Source: DATFVA01 sp963811905
GTDB taxonomy: Bacteria > Bacteroidota > Ignavibacteria > Ignavibacteriales > Ignavibacteriaceae
Direction of reading: 5' to 3'
NCBI GenBank assembly: GCA_963811905.1
Contig: CAWETK010000006.1
Location: forward strand, 1-64,000
Length of the DNA stretch: 64,000 nucleotides
Shown piece after piece: positions 46,061 through 54,942 of the stretch. The position numbers were made by a program, and so were the translations under genes. The notes below the pieces were generated by a model that was not told the origin of the DNA, searched no databases, and was given only the letters and a program-made list of their open reading frames with translations. Each line of letters starts with the position of its first letter. Positions within the stretch are counted from its first letter, which is position 1.

Positions 46061-46112
46061 GATAATGAATTATAAAAATTATCTTGACAATTTTTAGGAA
46101 AAGAGCTATTTT
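46061..46112 (+). promoter_or_regulatory. candidate feoAB promoter with overlapping palindrome
   Basis: TTGACA at 46084-46089, 17 nt, TATTTT at 46107-46112. Immediately upstream lies GATAAT-N11-ATTATC (46061-46083), whose half sites match the Fur-box halves but with wider spacing. A Fur-family gene lies downstream of feoB. The Fur link is a guess. Confidence 0.35.
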
Positions 46113-46164
46113 TATGTAGACTAAATATACATAACATTGTAATTATTACTATTTTGGATTAAAA

Positions 46165-46386
46165 ATGAAAACTGCTGCAGAATTAAAGTACGGAGAAATA
46201 GGTGTAATAGACGAGATTGATGAGAATCATCCATCATCAAGACGAGTGCTTGAGTTCGGATTCACTCCTGGTCAGGAAATAGAATTGATAAATAAATCTA
46301 TATTTAATGATCCGCTTGCATTTGCAGTCAGGGGAACGCTGATTGCTATCCGCAAAGACGAGGCTGATTGTATTAAAATTTCATGA
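46165..46386 (+). CDS. feoA: FeoA, ferrous iron transport accessory protein
   Basis: 73 aa SH3-like FeoA domain (GEIGVIDEIDENHPSSRRVL, FGFTPGQEIELINK, FAVRGTLIAIRKDEADCIKI). Small cytoplasmic partner of FeoB in Fe(II) uptake. Its stop overlaps the feoB start by 4 nt (ATGA). Confidence 0.95.
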   Translation: MKTAAELKYGEIGVIDEIDENHPSSRRVLEFGFTPGQEIELINKSIFNDPLAFAVRGTLIAIRKDEADCIKIS

Positions 46387-48425
46387 ATGTTCAGACAATA
46401 AGTTCTGTTCCGCTGATATCACTGGTTGGCCCGCCTAACTCGGGGAAAACTACTTTATTTAATTACCTTAGCGGAAAAAATTATAAAACGGTTAATTATC
46501 CGGGTGCCACTGTTGAATATTCCATCAGCAGGCTGCTGGAGAGGTTCGGCTATAATGCAAATGTAGTAGATACTCCGGGGATTATAAGTCTTCTCCCGGG
46601 CTCTCCTGATGAAGAAGTTTCGATCAATTCACTGTACTCTCATCCGCGGCTCGGAACACCTGATCTGATTGTAGTAACTGTCGATTCCAGCCAGCTTTCA
46701 AGACATCTTTTACTCGTAAAACAACTGCTTTCCTGCAAATTTAATATAGTTGTAGCTTTAACTATGCTTGATTTGTTAAAGAGGAAAAGTCTCGGTATTA
46801 ACTCTGATAAACTTTCTGAATTGCTGCAATGCCCTGTTATAAATGTTGATCCACGGACAGGAACAGGGGTGAATGATCTTATTACTGAAATCGAGTCCTG
46901 CATCAACCGTCAAAACCCTGCGGATAAGCAGATGATGACAAAGTTGAATAGCGAAGGTTCATTCAGTGGGCTGCTGGAACTATACAAAGATATAGAAATT
47001 ATTGAGAAGGAAGTTCTGACAAGAACCGAAGCACAACCCAAAGTAAACCTGGTAAAAGCAAATAAACAGCTTAGAATATTAATCAACCCCAAAGCGAAGA
47101 TTGAATGTAAACAGATTGACAGAACGACTTTAAAAATAGACAGACTCCTGCTGCACAAGGTATGGGGAATATTTTTCTTTTTCCTGATTATGGCGGTAAC
47201 TTTTACCTCTATTTTCTGGCTTGCAGAACCGCTGATGGTTATTGTTGATTCAGCTTTCGGGTTTTTATCGGGTGCCGCATTCAATATCCTTGGCAATAAC
47301 TGGTATGGAGATCTTATTGCGAACGGAATAATAAGCGGAACCGGTTCTGTACTGGTATTTGTTCCGCAGATACTCATTCTTTTCCTGATACTTGGACTCC
47401 TTGAGGATAGCGGTTATCTTGCCCGCGGAGCAATGCTTATTGACAAACCTTTATCTAAAATAGGATTGAATGGAAAATCATTCGTCCCTATGCTCTCAGG
47501 ATTTGCCTGTGCAATTCCGGCAATGATGGCTACAAGGACAATACCTAATAAAAGGGAAAGATTCCTTACAATATTTATACTCCCTTTGATGAGCTGCAGT
47601 GCAAGGCTCCCCGTTTATGCTCTCCTAATTGCTTTTCTCTTCCCCGGTGATAAATCCTGGCTGGGAGGGATAATGCTTGCGTGTATTTATATTTTCAGCA
47701 TTGTCTCTTCTGTAACCGTAGCTGGTATTATAAATAAGTTTAAGAATACTCTTATTAAGACTGAGGATAATTCTTCTTTCATACTTGAACTGCCCGCTTA
47801 CAGAAAACCTAAGTTAAAAGTAATAGCGGTAAACACTTATCATAATGCAAAACATTATCTCAGGAAAGCTGGACCTATAATTCTCGGATTTTCAATAATT
47901 CTCTGGTTCCTGACATACTTTCCTGAAACAAATCCCAAAATTGATGCTCAGAATTTAACGGGTCATCAGCTCGTTGAAACTCAGGCTGCGGCAAGGTTAT
48001 CATCCTCATATGCTGCCGATCTCGGCAAATTTATACAGCCTGTGATGACTCCCATCGGAATGGACTGGAGAGTGGGGGTTTCTTTAATTGCTGCCTTCGC
48101 AGCCCGCGAAGTATTTGTAAGTTCACTTGCCCTGATATTTAAGGTTACAGATGACAACAACGACAATTTCCAGAACTCAATGATTAAAGCAATGAGGCAG
48201 GCTGAAATTGAGGGTACCAATCGGAAATTATTTACAACATCCACTATCATTGGCCTCGTTGTGTTTTTTATATTCGCGCTTCAGTGCCTTTCCACAGTTG
48301 CAGTTTCAAGGAAGGAAACGGGCAGCTGGCGTATTCCCCTTCTGCAGATATTGATTTTTACTTCTACAGCTTATATTCTTACATTTATTACAGTTAACGG
48401 GCTAAGAGCACTCGGGTTCAGTTGA
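46383..48425 (+). CDS. feoB: FeoB, ferrous iron transporter
   Basis: 680 aa. An N-terminal G domain with G1 GPPNSGKTT (16-24), G3 VDTPG and a G4 position reading TMLD where NxxD is usual, so guanine specificity may be altered. A helical GDI region follows, then the membrane core with the paired gate motifs (LGLLEDSGYLARGAM, GFACAIPAMMATRTI, PLMSCSARLPVYALL). Length is slightly short of the 700-770 of many FeoB proteins. Imports Fe(II) across the inner membrane with FeoA. No FeoC is seen. Confidence 0.95.
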   Translation: MNVQTISSVPLISLVGPPNSGKTTLFNYLSGKNYKTVNYPGATVEYSISRLLERFGYNANVVDTPGIISLLPGSPDEEVSINSLYSHPRLGTPDLIVVTVDSSQLSRHLLLVKQLLSCKFNIVVALTMLDLLKRKSLGINSDKLSELLQCPVINVDPRTGTGVNDLITEIESCINRQNPADKQMMTKLNSEGSFSGLLELYKDIEIIEKEVLTRTEAQPKVNLVKANKQLRILINPKAKIECKQIDRTTLKIDRLLLHKVWGIFFFFLIMAVTFTSIFWLAEPLMVIVDSAFGFLSGAAFNILGNNWYGDLIANGIISGTGSVLVFVPQILILFLILGLLEDSGYLARGAMLIDKPLSKIGLNGKSFVPMLSGFACAIPAMMATRTIPNKRERFLTIFILPLMSCSARLPVYALLIAFLFPGDKSWLGGIMLACIYIFSIVSSVTVAGIINKFKNTLIKTEDNSSFILELPAYRKPKLKVIAVNTYHNAKHYLRKAGPIILGFSIILWFLTYFPETNPKIDAQNLTGHQLVETQAAARLSSSYAADLGKFIQPVMTPIGMDWRVGVSLIAAFAAREVFVSSLALIFKVTDDNNDNFQNSMIKAMRQAEIEGTNRKLFTTSTIIGLVVFFIFALQCLSTVAVSRKETGSWRIPLLQILIFTSTAYILTFITVNGLRALGFS

Positions 48426-48438
48426 GACAATTATTATT

Positions 48439-48457
48439 AGCGAAACGGCGTTTCGCT
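48439..48457. repeat. 19-bp palindrome after feoB
   Basis: AGCGAAACG / CGTTTCGCT with a single central G. No T run follows, so it is a weak terminator candidate or a binding site for the Fur-family gene 80 bp downstream. Confidence 0.35.
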
Positions 48458-48537
48458 GTACAGGTTTCTGCTCAACCGGCGTTTAACTCCTTGCTATTAT
48501 AACTATTCCATAATATTTTTGATATATTAAAAGAGTT

Positions 48538-49002
48538 ATGAAATTGAAACATCCGCAGGCAACTGAAATTTTCAGGGAGTTCCTTAAAAGTGAAAAAAAC
48601 AGGATAACTCCCGAACGCTTTGAAGTAATGGATTCAGCACTTGATTATGAAGGTCATTTCGGTGCAGATGATCTCTATATCCTTATGAAGAACCAGAGTT
48701 CAAGAGTCTCAAGGGCGACAGTCTATAAAACCCTTGAACTGCTGGTTCAGTGCGATCTGATCAGTAAAAGAAACTTCGGCGAAAACCTTACCAGGTATGA
48801 AAGCAACTTTAAAAAGCAGAGTCACGATCACCTGATCTGCGTGGATTGCGGAAGGATCGTCGAGTTTACTGATCCTGCTGTAAAAGAACTTCCGGAAAAG
48901 ATCAGCGGTGAACTTGGTTTTAATGTAGAAAGTTATTCATTCAATATTTTCGCCCGCTGTAAAAATATCAAGACATGTAAGTACAATAAATCGAATAACT
49001 AA
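48538..49002 (+). CDS. fur: Fur-family metal-responsive regulator
   Basis: 154 aa. N-terminal winged helix (RITPERFEVMDSALDYEGHF, SRATVYKTLELLVQCDLI) and C-terminal dimerisation domain with the regulatory His cluster QSHDHLICVDCGRIVEF. Structural zinc ligands are CVDC and a second pair in CKNIKTC. Placed just after feoAB, so it likely represses iron uptake genes when Fe(II) is plentiful. Zur or PerR function cannot be ruled out from motifs alone. It lies 2 nt from the MBL-fold gene. Confidence 0.9.
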   Translation: MKLKHPQATEIFREFLKSEKNRITPERFEVMDSALDYEGHFGADDLYILMKNQSSRVSRATVYKTLELLVQCDLISKRNFGENLTRYESNFKKQSHDHLICVDCGRIVEFTDPAVKELPEKISGELGFNVESYSFNIFARCKNIKTCKYNKSNN

Positions 49003-49004
49003 GT

Positions 49005-49718
49005 ATGGCCCCTCAAAAATACCCGATCAACTGGAAAAAGAAAGATTTTTCAATAAAGATTTTCTGTTCCATCCCTAATGTGGCTACAGGTATCCTTATA
49101 AAAGGAGGAGAGAATTATTTCGTGGTAGATCCCGGAGACGGCATACTGCGTGACCTCAACCATGAAATAGGTATGGAGCAGATCCTTGGAATCTCAGATG
49201 TGTTTGTAACTCATGGCCACCATGATCACGTAGGAGGCGTCTGGGCACTTTTGACCTATATGAGGGTTATGCATAAGACTTCCCCGCTCTCTATTCACTA
49301 TCCCGAGGGCTGCGTAGAAATTGAAAGCATTCATAATGCGTTTAATAAGGTTTATGCGGGAACTATGCCCTACAAAATAAATCTTAAGGTAGTAAAGCGT
49401 CCCGCTAATTTTAAAAGAAAAAATATTACTATACGCCCTTTTCCTGTTATCCATAAAGAATATCTGCACGACGGAGTTACAACAAGACAGGTTCCTGCGC
49501 TTGGTTATTCTTTTACTCATAACGGTATTAAAATATGCTACGGCGGCGATACCGCATATTGCGATGACCTTGCTAAACAGGCTAAAGGAGCTGATCTTGC
49601 TATAGTTGAAGCCGGACATGAAGATGATACACCTGACGATATGCATATGACGATGAATGAAGCGAAATCCATCGGTGAATCAGCAAAAGAATATTTTATG
49701 GTGCACGTCCCCGAATAG
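49005..49718 (+). CDS. MBL-fold metal-dependent hydrolase
   Basis: 237 aa metallo-beta-lactamase fold, RNase Z/phosphonate-type. The metal site HGHHDHVGG (residues about 67-75) is followed by YGGDTAYCDDL and the late His of PDDMHMTMNEA. The C-terminus YFMVHVPE is short, where many homologues continue with an HxSxR-type motif. Two nt after the Fur gene, hence probably co-transcribed. Substrate unknown. Confidence 0.85.
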   Translation: MAPQKYPINWKKKDFSIKIFCSIPNVATGILIKGGENYFVVDPGDGILRDLNHEIGMEQILGISDVFVTHGHHDHVGGVWALLTYMRVMHKTSPLSIHYPEGCVEIESIHNAFNKVYAGTMPYKINLKVVKRPANFKRKNITIRPFPVIHKEYLHDGVTTRQVPALGYSFTHNGIKICYGGDTAYCDDLAKQAKGADLAIVEAGHEDDTPDDMHMTMNEAKSIGESAKEYFMVHVPE

Positions 49719-49825
49719 ATTGTAAGAATTCATACGTTCCGTTTTCCGGGGATAACAAGTACAGTTTCATTGAGGATATTTAATTTTACAGACAATAATT
49801 TCCCATCATAAAAGAGAAAAAAACT

Positions 49826-50869
49826 ATGAGATACCCATCGCTATTTTTGATCCTTTTATTTTCAACACCCGTTTTATTCGCCCAGGACTCTAATGATCCT
49901 TACAGGATGGAAGGTGAAAAGCACCTTAAGAATATCAAAATGCTGACCGATAAAGGTGAAAATGCCGAAGCCTACCTTTCTTTCGATGAACAGAAATTAA
50001 TATTCCAGAGCAACCGTGGTGAACTTCCGTGCGACCAGATCTTCAAGATGGGAATCGACGGCAGTAATACAACTATGGTATCAAACGGCGAAGGGAAAAC
50101 AACCTGTTCCTATTTTCTTCCCGGCGATACTGCAATAATTTATGCGTCGACCTTTGGTGCGGATAAAAACTGTCCTGCCCCGCCTGATTTTTCCAGGGGT
50201 TACGTCTGGAAGCTTTATCCTGAATTCGACATTTATACTGCTGAGCCCGACGGATCTAATTTAAGGAAAATGACTGATACTCAGGGTTATGATGCCGAAG
50301 CAACCGTGTCACCTGTCGGTGATAAGATTGTGTTTACATCTACAAGAGACGGAGATCCTGAGATCTATACAATGAACCTTGACGGAAGCAGCCAGACAAG
50401 ACTGACGCATGAAAAAGGATATGACGGCGGTCCTTTCTTTTCACTGGACGGAACAAAAATAGTTTTCCGGGCAAGCAGACCTAAGACAGAGAAGGAATTT
50501 GAGGATTATAATGACCTTGTAAAGAACGGGCTGGTAAGACCTACTGCCCTTGAACTCTATGTAATGGATGCCGATGGAAAAAATATGAAACAGGTAACCA
50601 ATTACGGTAAAGCCAGTTTTGCTCCTTTCTTCTTCCCTGATGCTCAACGGATTATTTTCTCTTCAAATTTGAATAGTAAGACTGCCAGAAACTTTGATCT
50701 CTATATGGTAAATGCAGACGGAACAGGTCTCGAACAAATTACCTTTAATGAATCATTCGACGGTTTTCCTATGTTCACCCGTGATGGAAAGAAATTAGTG
50801 TTTGCATCCAACAGGTTTGGTAAAAAACAGGGTGATACAAATATCTTCATCGCCGACTGGGTTGAATAA
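49826..50869 (+). CDS. TolB-like WD40/PD40 beta-propeller protein
   Basis: 347 aa with signal peptide (YPSLFLILLFSTPVLFAQ). At least five PD40 blades are visible, for example SFDEQKLIFQSNRGE, DKIVFTSTRDGDPEIYTMNL, GTKIVFRASR, AQRIIFSSNL and GKKLVFASNRFG. Probably a periplasmic scaffold or surface protein; there is no TolB N-terminal domain and no pal or tol gene adjacent, so it is not the Tol-system TolB itself. Confidence 0.88.
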   Translation: MRYPSLFLILLFSTPVLFAQDSNDPYRMEGEKHLKNIKMLTDKGENAEAYLSFDEQKLIFQSNRGELPCDQIFKMGIDGSNTTMVSNGEGKTTCSYFLPGDTAIIYASTFGADKNCPAPPDFSRGYVWKLYPEFDIYTAEPDGSNLRKMTDTQGYDAEATVSPVGDKIVFTSTRDGDPEIYTMNLDGSSQTRLTHEKGYDGGPFFSLDGTKIVFRASRPKTEKEFEDYNDLVKNGLVRPTALELYVMDADGKNMKQVTNYGKASFAPFFFPDAQRIIFSSNLNSKTARNFDLYMVNADGTGLEQITFNESFDGFPMFTRDGKKLVFASNRFGKKQGDTNIFIADWVE

Positions 50870-50888
50870 ATCCCTGTCATAATTATTT

Positions 50889-50963
50889 GAGGCATCCTTT
50901 ACCGTTCATTTATTTGATGCAGCTTTTATCTGCTGCCTGCGGAGGGGATGCCTCGTTTATTTT
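50889..50963 (+). terminator. terminator-like hairpin after the TolB-like gene
   Basis: GAGGCATCC pairs with GGATGCCTC across about 48 nt that contain an inner hairpin (GCAGC/GCTGC); GTTTATTTTC follows. The large loop makes it less typical. Confidence 0.6.
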
Positions 50964-51021
50964 CTAATCTTTATGGATTATATTATAATTTCTAAAACCT
51001 ATTAAAGTACAGAGGCAGACG

Positions 51022-52824
51022 ATGAGAAATTTATCTGTTGCATTCCTGTTCGTGATTTTTGCTTTCGGTTTTTATTCCGGCGGACAAAAAGATAAGAATC
51101 CGGAAATTACCGCATCCGAAATTCAGGATCATATAAATTACCTTGCAAGCGATAAACTTGAAGGCAGGTTCACCGGCTCCAAAGGCGGTGAAATGGCTGC
51201 TGAATATATTCAGCAGGATTTTGCATCCACAGGCTTAAAACCGCTCTTTAACGGAAGCTTCAGACAGAATTTTCCCTTTATTGCAGGCATAAAATTAACA
51301 GAGAATAATAAACTTTTATTTAATGCGAATGGCGAAGAGCTTACTCCTGAAGTTGAAAAGGAATATATTCCTGCCCCCTTCTCGGGAAACGTTGATTACC
51401 ACGGTGAAATTGTTTTTGCGGGATATGGAATTTCAGCTCCTGATTTAAATTATGATGACTATAGCAGCATAGATGTAAAAGGCAAAGCAGTATTAATTAT
51501 GAGATATAATCCTGAAGGAGCCAATCCGCACACTGAATTCGGCAAGTATTCAGCCTACAGGTATAAAGCTGATATCGCAAAGCAGAAAGGAGCCTCTGCC
51601 GTTATTTTTGTTACAGGTTACATCCCGAATGATGAAGAAGATAAACTTATGAAGCTCAGCTATGACGGAGCCGGTCCTGCAGCTGACCTTGGAATAATAC
51701 AGGTTAAAAGAGATTTTGCCGACAAGCTTTTTAAAGCTGAAGGTAAAGATTTCAAATCCATTCAGGAGAAGATCGATTCAACAAAAACTCCGGATTCTTT
51801 TGGATTTAATAACGCTAAGGTAATGCTGACCACCGGGGTTGAGCAAATAAAAAAACATGCAGATAATATCGGCGGATACCTTGAGGGCAATGATCCTGAT
51901 TTAAAAAAAGAATATATAGTTATCGGCGCCCACTACGATCATCTTGGCTGGGGAGAAACCGGTTCGCTATATACAGGCAGTGTTCCGCAGATACATAATG
52001 GTGCAGATGATAATGCATCTGGTACGGCAGGAGTAATGGAACTTGCAGAAAAATTCGCTTCGCAAAAAGATAAGCTTAAGAGAAGTATGATCTTTCTATG
52101 CTTTTCGGGTGAGGAGCTTGGACTTATAGGATCAGCTTACTTTACAAACAATTCCCCTGTTCCTCTTGATAAAATTGATGCAATGGTGAACCTGGATATG
52201 GTCGGAAGACTGAATCCGGAAGATCAGCTGACTGTTTACGGCACCGGTACTTCATCAAAATTCAAGGATCTGCTCAATACTGATAATAATGATTTTAATT
52301 TTAAGCTAACATTCAATGATGAAGGTTACGGTCCGAGTGATCAGTCGTCCTTTTATGCTAAAGAAATTCCTGTACTGTTTTTCTTCACAGGGACGCACAC
52401 TGATTACCATCGCCCCACGGATGATGCCGATAAAATAAACTCCAAAGGTGAAGAGGAAGTCTTAAAATATGTTTATGATATTTCTGATAACCTGGACGAA
52501 ACCGGCAGCAGGCCGGATTATATAAATGTACCGCGTAAAGGAGGGGGACGTGATATGGCTTTCAGTGTTTACGTAGGAACTGTCCCTGATTATGCTACAC
52601 AGGTAGACGGATTAAGGATTAATGGTGTGGGTGAAGGTAGTCCTGCTCAGAAAGCCGGTCTGCAGGGCGGAGACGTTATCATAGAATTCGGCGGAAAGAA
52701 AATTTCCAACATTTACGATTATACATATGCCCTCGGTGATTATAGTCCCGGGGATATTGTGGATGTTGTAGTAATACGCGATGGCGCTAAAAAAACAATG
52801 AAAGTAGAATTAGGAGCCCGTTAG
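51022..52824 (+). CDS. M28-family metallopeptidase with PA and PDZ domains
   Basis: 600 aa secreted zinc aminopeptidase. Signal peptide (LSVAFLFVIFAFGFYSGG), a protease-associated insertion (about 135-230), the M28 catalytic core (IGAHYDHLGWGE, GADDNASGTAGVMELA, CFSGEELGLIGSAYF, NLDMVGRLN, THTDYHRPTDDADKI) with zinc ligands His, Asp, Glu, Asp, His, and a C-terminal PDZ domain (LRINGVGEGSPAQKAGLQGG). Removes N-terminal amino acids from peptides outside the cytoplasm. A strong terminator follows. Confidence 0.93.
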   Translation: MRNLSVAFLFVIFAFGFYSGGQKDKNPEITASEIQDHINYLASDKLEGRFTGSKGGEMAAEYIQQDFASTGLKPLFNGSFRQNFPFIAGIKLTENNKLLFNANGEELTPEVEKEYIPAPFSGNVDYHGEIVFAGYGISAPDLNYDDYSSIDVKGKAVLIMRYNPEGANPHTEFGKYSAYRYKADIAKQKGASAVIFVTGYIPNDEEDKLMKLSYDGAGPAADLGIIQVKRDFADKLFKAEGKDFKSIQEKIDSTKTPDSFGFNNAKVMLTTGVEQIKKHADNIGGYLEGNDPDLKKEYIVIGAHYDHLGWGETGSLYTGSVPQIHNGADDNASGTAGVMELAEKFASQKDKLKRSMIFLCFSGEELGLIGSAYFTNNSPVPLDKIDAMVNLDMVGRLNPEDQLTVYGTGTSSKFKDLLNTDNNDFNFKLTFNDEGYGPSDQSSFYAKEIPVLFFFTGTHTDYHRPTDDADKINSKGEEEVLKYVYDISDNLDETGSRPDYINVPRKGGGRDMAFSVYVGTVPDYATQVDGLRINGVGEGSPAQKAGLQGGDVIIEFGGKKISNIYDYTYALGDYSPGDIVDVVVIRDGAKKTMKVELGAR

Positions 52825-52867
52825 TCTGTGAATCAAATTTGTGATTCACAGACTCTACATTTTTTTA
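52823..52867 (+). terminator. rho-independent terminator after the M28 gene
   Basis: 13-bp stem AGTCTGTGAATCA / TGATTCACAGACT, overlapping the stop codon, then CTACATTTTTTTAA. Confidence 0.92.
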
Positions 52868-52902
52868 ATTGTCAATTATCCATTGCTGATATTAAATTAT
52901 AT

Positions 52903-53187
52903 TTAATCTACCGTTACTATCATCTGGGGAACAGTAACAGGAGGTTCACTCTGCTTCAGTTTGAATGTATACTGCTGATTCTTTGATCCCTTGATCTCGA
53001 ATGCATGGTATTCACCATCATCAGGCACAGGAAACTGCGATGCAGATTTATCCGGGTGGATAACCTCTAAACTGTAATTCTTATCCTCTGCGGTAAAACG
53101 GATATGTTTTCCGTCTCCCATCCCAAGACTGCTGACAATCTTATCATCATACCAGAAATCATCTTTCTTCAGATTCACTTCTTTCAT
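52903..53187 (-). CDS. small unknown beta-rich protein
   Basis: 94 aa, soluble, no signal peptide (NLKKDDFWYDDKIVSSLGMG, HIRFTAEDKNYSLEVIHPDK, EYHAFEIKGSKNQQYTFKLK). Strand-rich, possibly immunoglobulin-like. GGAGGCC lies just before its ATG. It follows the TPR gene by 15 nt and is probably in its operon. No family recognised. Confidence 0.6.
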   Translation of the reverse strand: MKEVNLKKDDFWYDDKIVSSLGMGDGKHIRFTAEDKNYSLEVIHPDKSASQFPVPDDGEYHAFEIKGSKNQQYTFKLKQSEPPVTVPQMIVTVD

Positions 53188-53202
53188 TCAGGCCTCCTGT
53201 AA

Positions 53203-54942
53203 TTATTTTTTTGTTAGAATTATTTGTTTAAACTGATCATCTGATCTCAGTTTTTTCAATTCAGGAATGTGGTCTAATTCTTCCACTGCATACCCGTTAT
53301 CCAATGCTTTCTTAACCCATTCCAGTGCTCTTTTCCGGTCTCTCAGCTGTTCGTACACTTCGCTGACAAGGATCATAACATTGACGTCTTTGGGATTGAG
53401 GGATTCAACCTTTCTGATAATTGTCTTAGCACTGTCAGCAAGATTCAATTCGGTGCAGTAGCTTGCAATATTTGTTAATACCTGCGGATCGACAGGATTA
53501 ACTTTTAGCTGATCTTCACCCAGTGCTTTTGCTTTTCTCAAGGCAAAAATAATCTTAGATGAATCGGCCGAACTCTGCCTGTAGGCACCAGCAAGGTAAC
53601 CCCAAACGCTGTAATCGGAATCCTGAAGTTTTAGAGCTTTCTCGTACATTGAAGCCGCATCCTGGTAGAGTCCCTCGTAATAATAAAGTGTTGCAAGGTT
53701 TGAGTATACACTGTAATCAGGCTTTATTTCTATTGACCGCTTAAACATTACTATAGCATCAGCCTTCTGATCCATATAGTAATACATAGCCCCAAGGTTT
53801 CTATAAGCCGTGGCATTTAAAGGTGTCATTTTGATTACCTGTTCAAACTGTTTCGCCGCTTCCTTGTAATTTCCATGCAGATAATAGAACACACCAAGGT
53901 GATTATATCCTGCCCAGTAGTCAGGTCTCATTTTTATTACTCTCTTATAAATGGACTCAGCTTCATCCAGTTTCCCCTGTTTGTTGTAAGCCGTTGCCTG
54001 TCCCTGGTATGCATCAACATCAGAAGGATCTATATCCTGGGCAATTAAAAATTCCTTATTTGCTTCAGGGTATTTTCCTGTTTCAGTGTAGAGGCTGCCT
54101 AAAGTAATATGTACCTGAGCAAGGTTCTTATTCAGACTGTCTGCTTTAAGGCAATTCTCTTTCGCTTTGTCCACCAGGTTAATGTCCTTTGTTTTGGCAT
54201 AAAGCTTCAGATATGCTTCTCCCAGCCCTGCATACGCAAGGGCAAATCCTGAATCAGCATTAATAGCTTTATTCAACAGCCGGATTGTTGCTGTAAGGTT
54301 ATCAGTATTTGAAAAATTAAGGAGGTTGCCCTTTGCCTCCAGGTACAGTTCATTTGCTGCAGGATTGCTGGTTTCACCTGCCTTCAGCCTGCTTTGAATC
54401 TCTTCCTCAACCGGCAGGTTGAGCATTTCTGCAGCTTTGAGAACGGCTTCATCCTGTATTGATGATATTTCAGTCAACGGCTCGTCAATCACTCTTGAAC
54501 TTATCTGTCGTTTTTGAGCGGGATCAACAAGGTTAAGAATTAGCTGCCACCTGTTATTCAATTTCTGCATGCTTCCGGTAATAGCCAGGTTTATTCCAAA
54601 GGCATTTAATGCATCTTCGGGAGAGGAGACTTTACTCTTCTGCATTTCACTTACTGGTACAATCCATAATTTTTCCTTGTACTGCTCAAGCTGTGAAAGT
54701 TTGCTTGTTATTATCTCGCTTAAACCATCGGCAATAGACTTCTCTCCGCTGCCTATTAAATTGAACGGGAGTACAGCTATATGTTTTTCCGCGGGCAGTA
54801 AAGATTCATCAACCCCTGCCGGATTATTTGCGCGGGAGATATAATCGTATAATAAAAATCCTGTTAAGAATATCAGTACGATAACGGCAGCCCATCTTAA
54901 TGCAGTCGATTTGAGAAGGGGTGACGTTTTTACCTCCGGCAT
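53203..54942 (-). CDS. TolB-N/TPR protein, probable C-terminal half of a split kinase
   Basis: 579 aa as read. A membrane helix (ALRWAAVIVLIFLTGFLLYD), a periplasmic domain of the FlgO/adenylate-cyclase-associated type (KHIAVLPFNLIGSGEKSIAD ... AITGSMQKLNNRWQLILNL), then at least ten TPR repeats (AYAGLGEAYLKLYAK, AYRNLGAMYYYMDQ, VYSNLATLYYYEGLYQDAAS). It overlaps the upstream kinase gene by 119 bp in a different frame. In this lineage kinase, helix and TPR part are usually one protein of 850-900 aa, so a frameshift at about 54940-54970 has probably split it. Confidence 0.8.
   Translation of the reverse strand: MPEVKTSPLLKSTALRWAAVIVLIFLTGFLLYDYISRANNPAGVDESLLPAEKHIAVLPFNLIGSGEKSIADGLSEIITSKLSQLEQYKEKLWIVPVSEMQKSKVSSPEDALNAFGINLAITGSMQKLNNRWQLILNLVDPAQKRQISSRVIDEPLTEISSIQDEAVLKAAEMLNLPVEEEIQSRLKAGETSNPAANELYLEAKGNLLNFSNTDNLTATIRLLNKAINADSGFALAYAGLGEAYLKLYAKTKDINLVDKAKENCLKADSLNKNLAQVHITLGSLYTETGKYPEANKEFLIAQDIDPSDVDAYQGQATAYNKQGKLDEAESIYKRVIKMRPDYWAGYNHLGVFYYLHGNYKEAAKQFEQVIKMTPLNATAYRNLGAMYYYMDQKADAIVMFKRSIEIKPDYSVYSNLATLYYYEGLYQDAASMYEKALKLQDSDYSVWGYLAGAYRQSSADSSKIIFALRKAKALGEDQLKVNPVDPQVLTNIASYCTELNLADSAKTIIRKVESLNPKDVNVMILVSEVYEQLRDRKRALEWVKKALDNGYAVEELDHIPELKKLRSDDQFKQIILTKK

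Noticed and set aside
49826..50869. TolB of the Tol-Pal system
   Set aside because: Only the propeller is present; the TolB N-terminal domain and tol/pal neighbours are missing.
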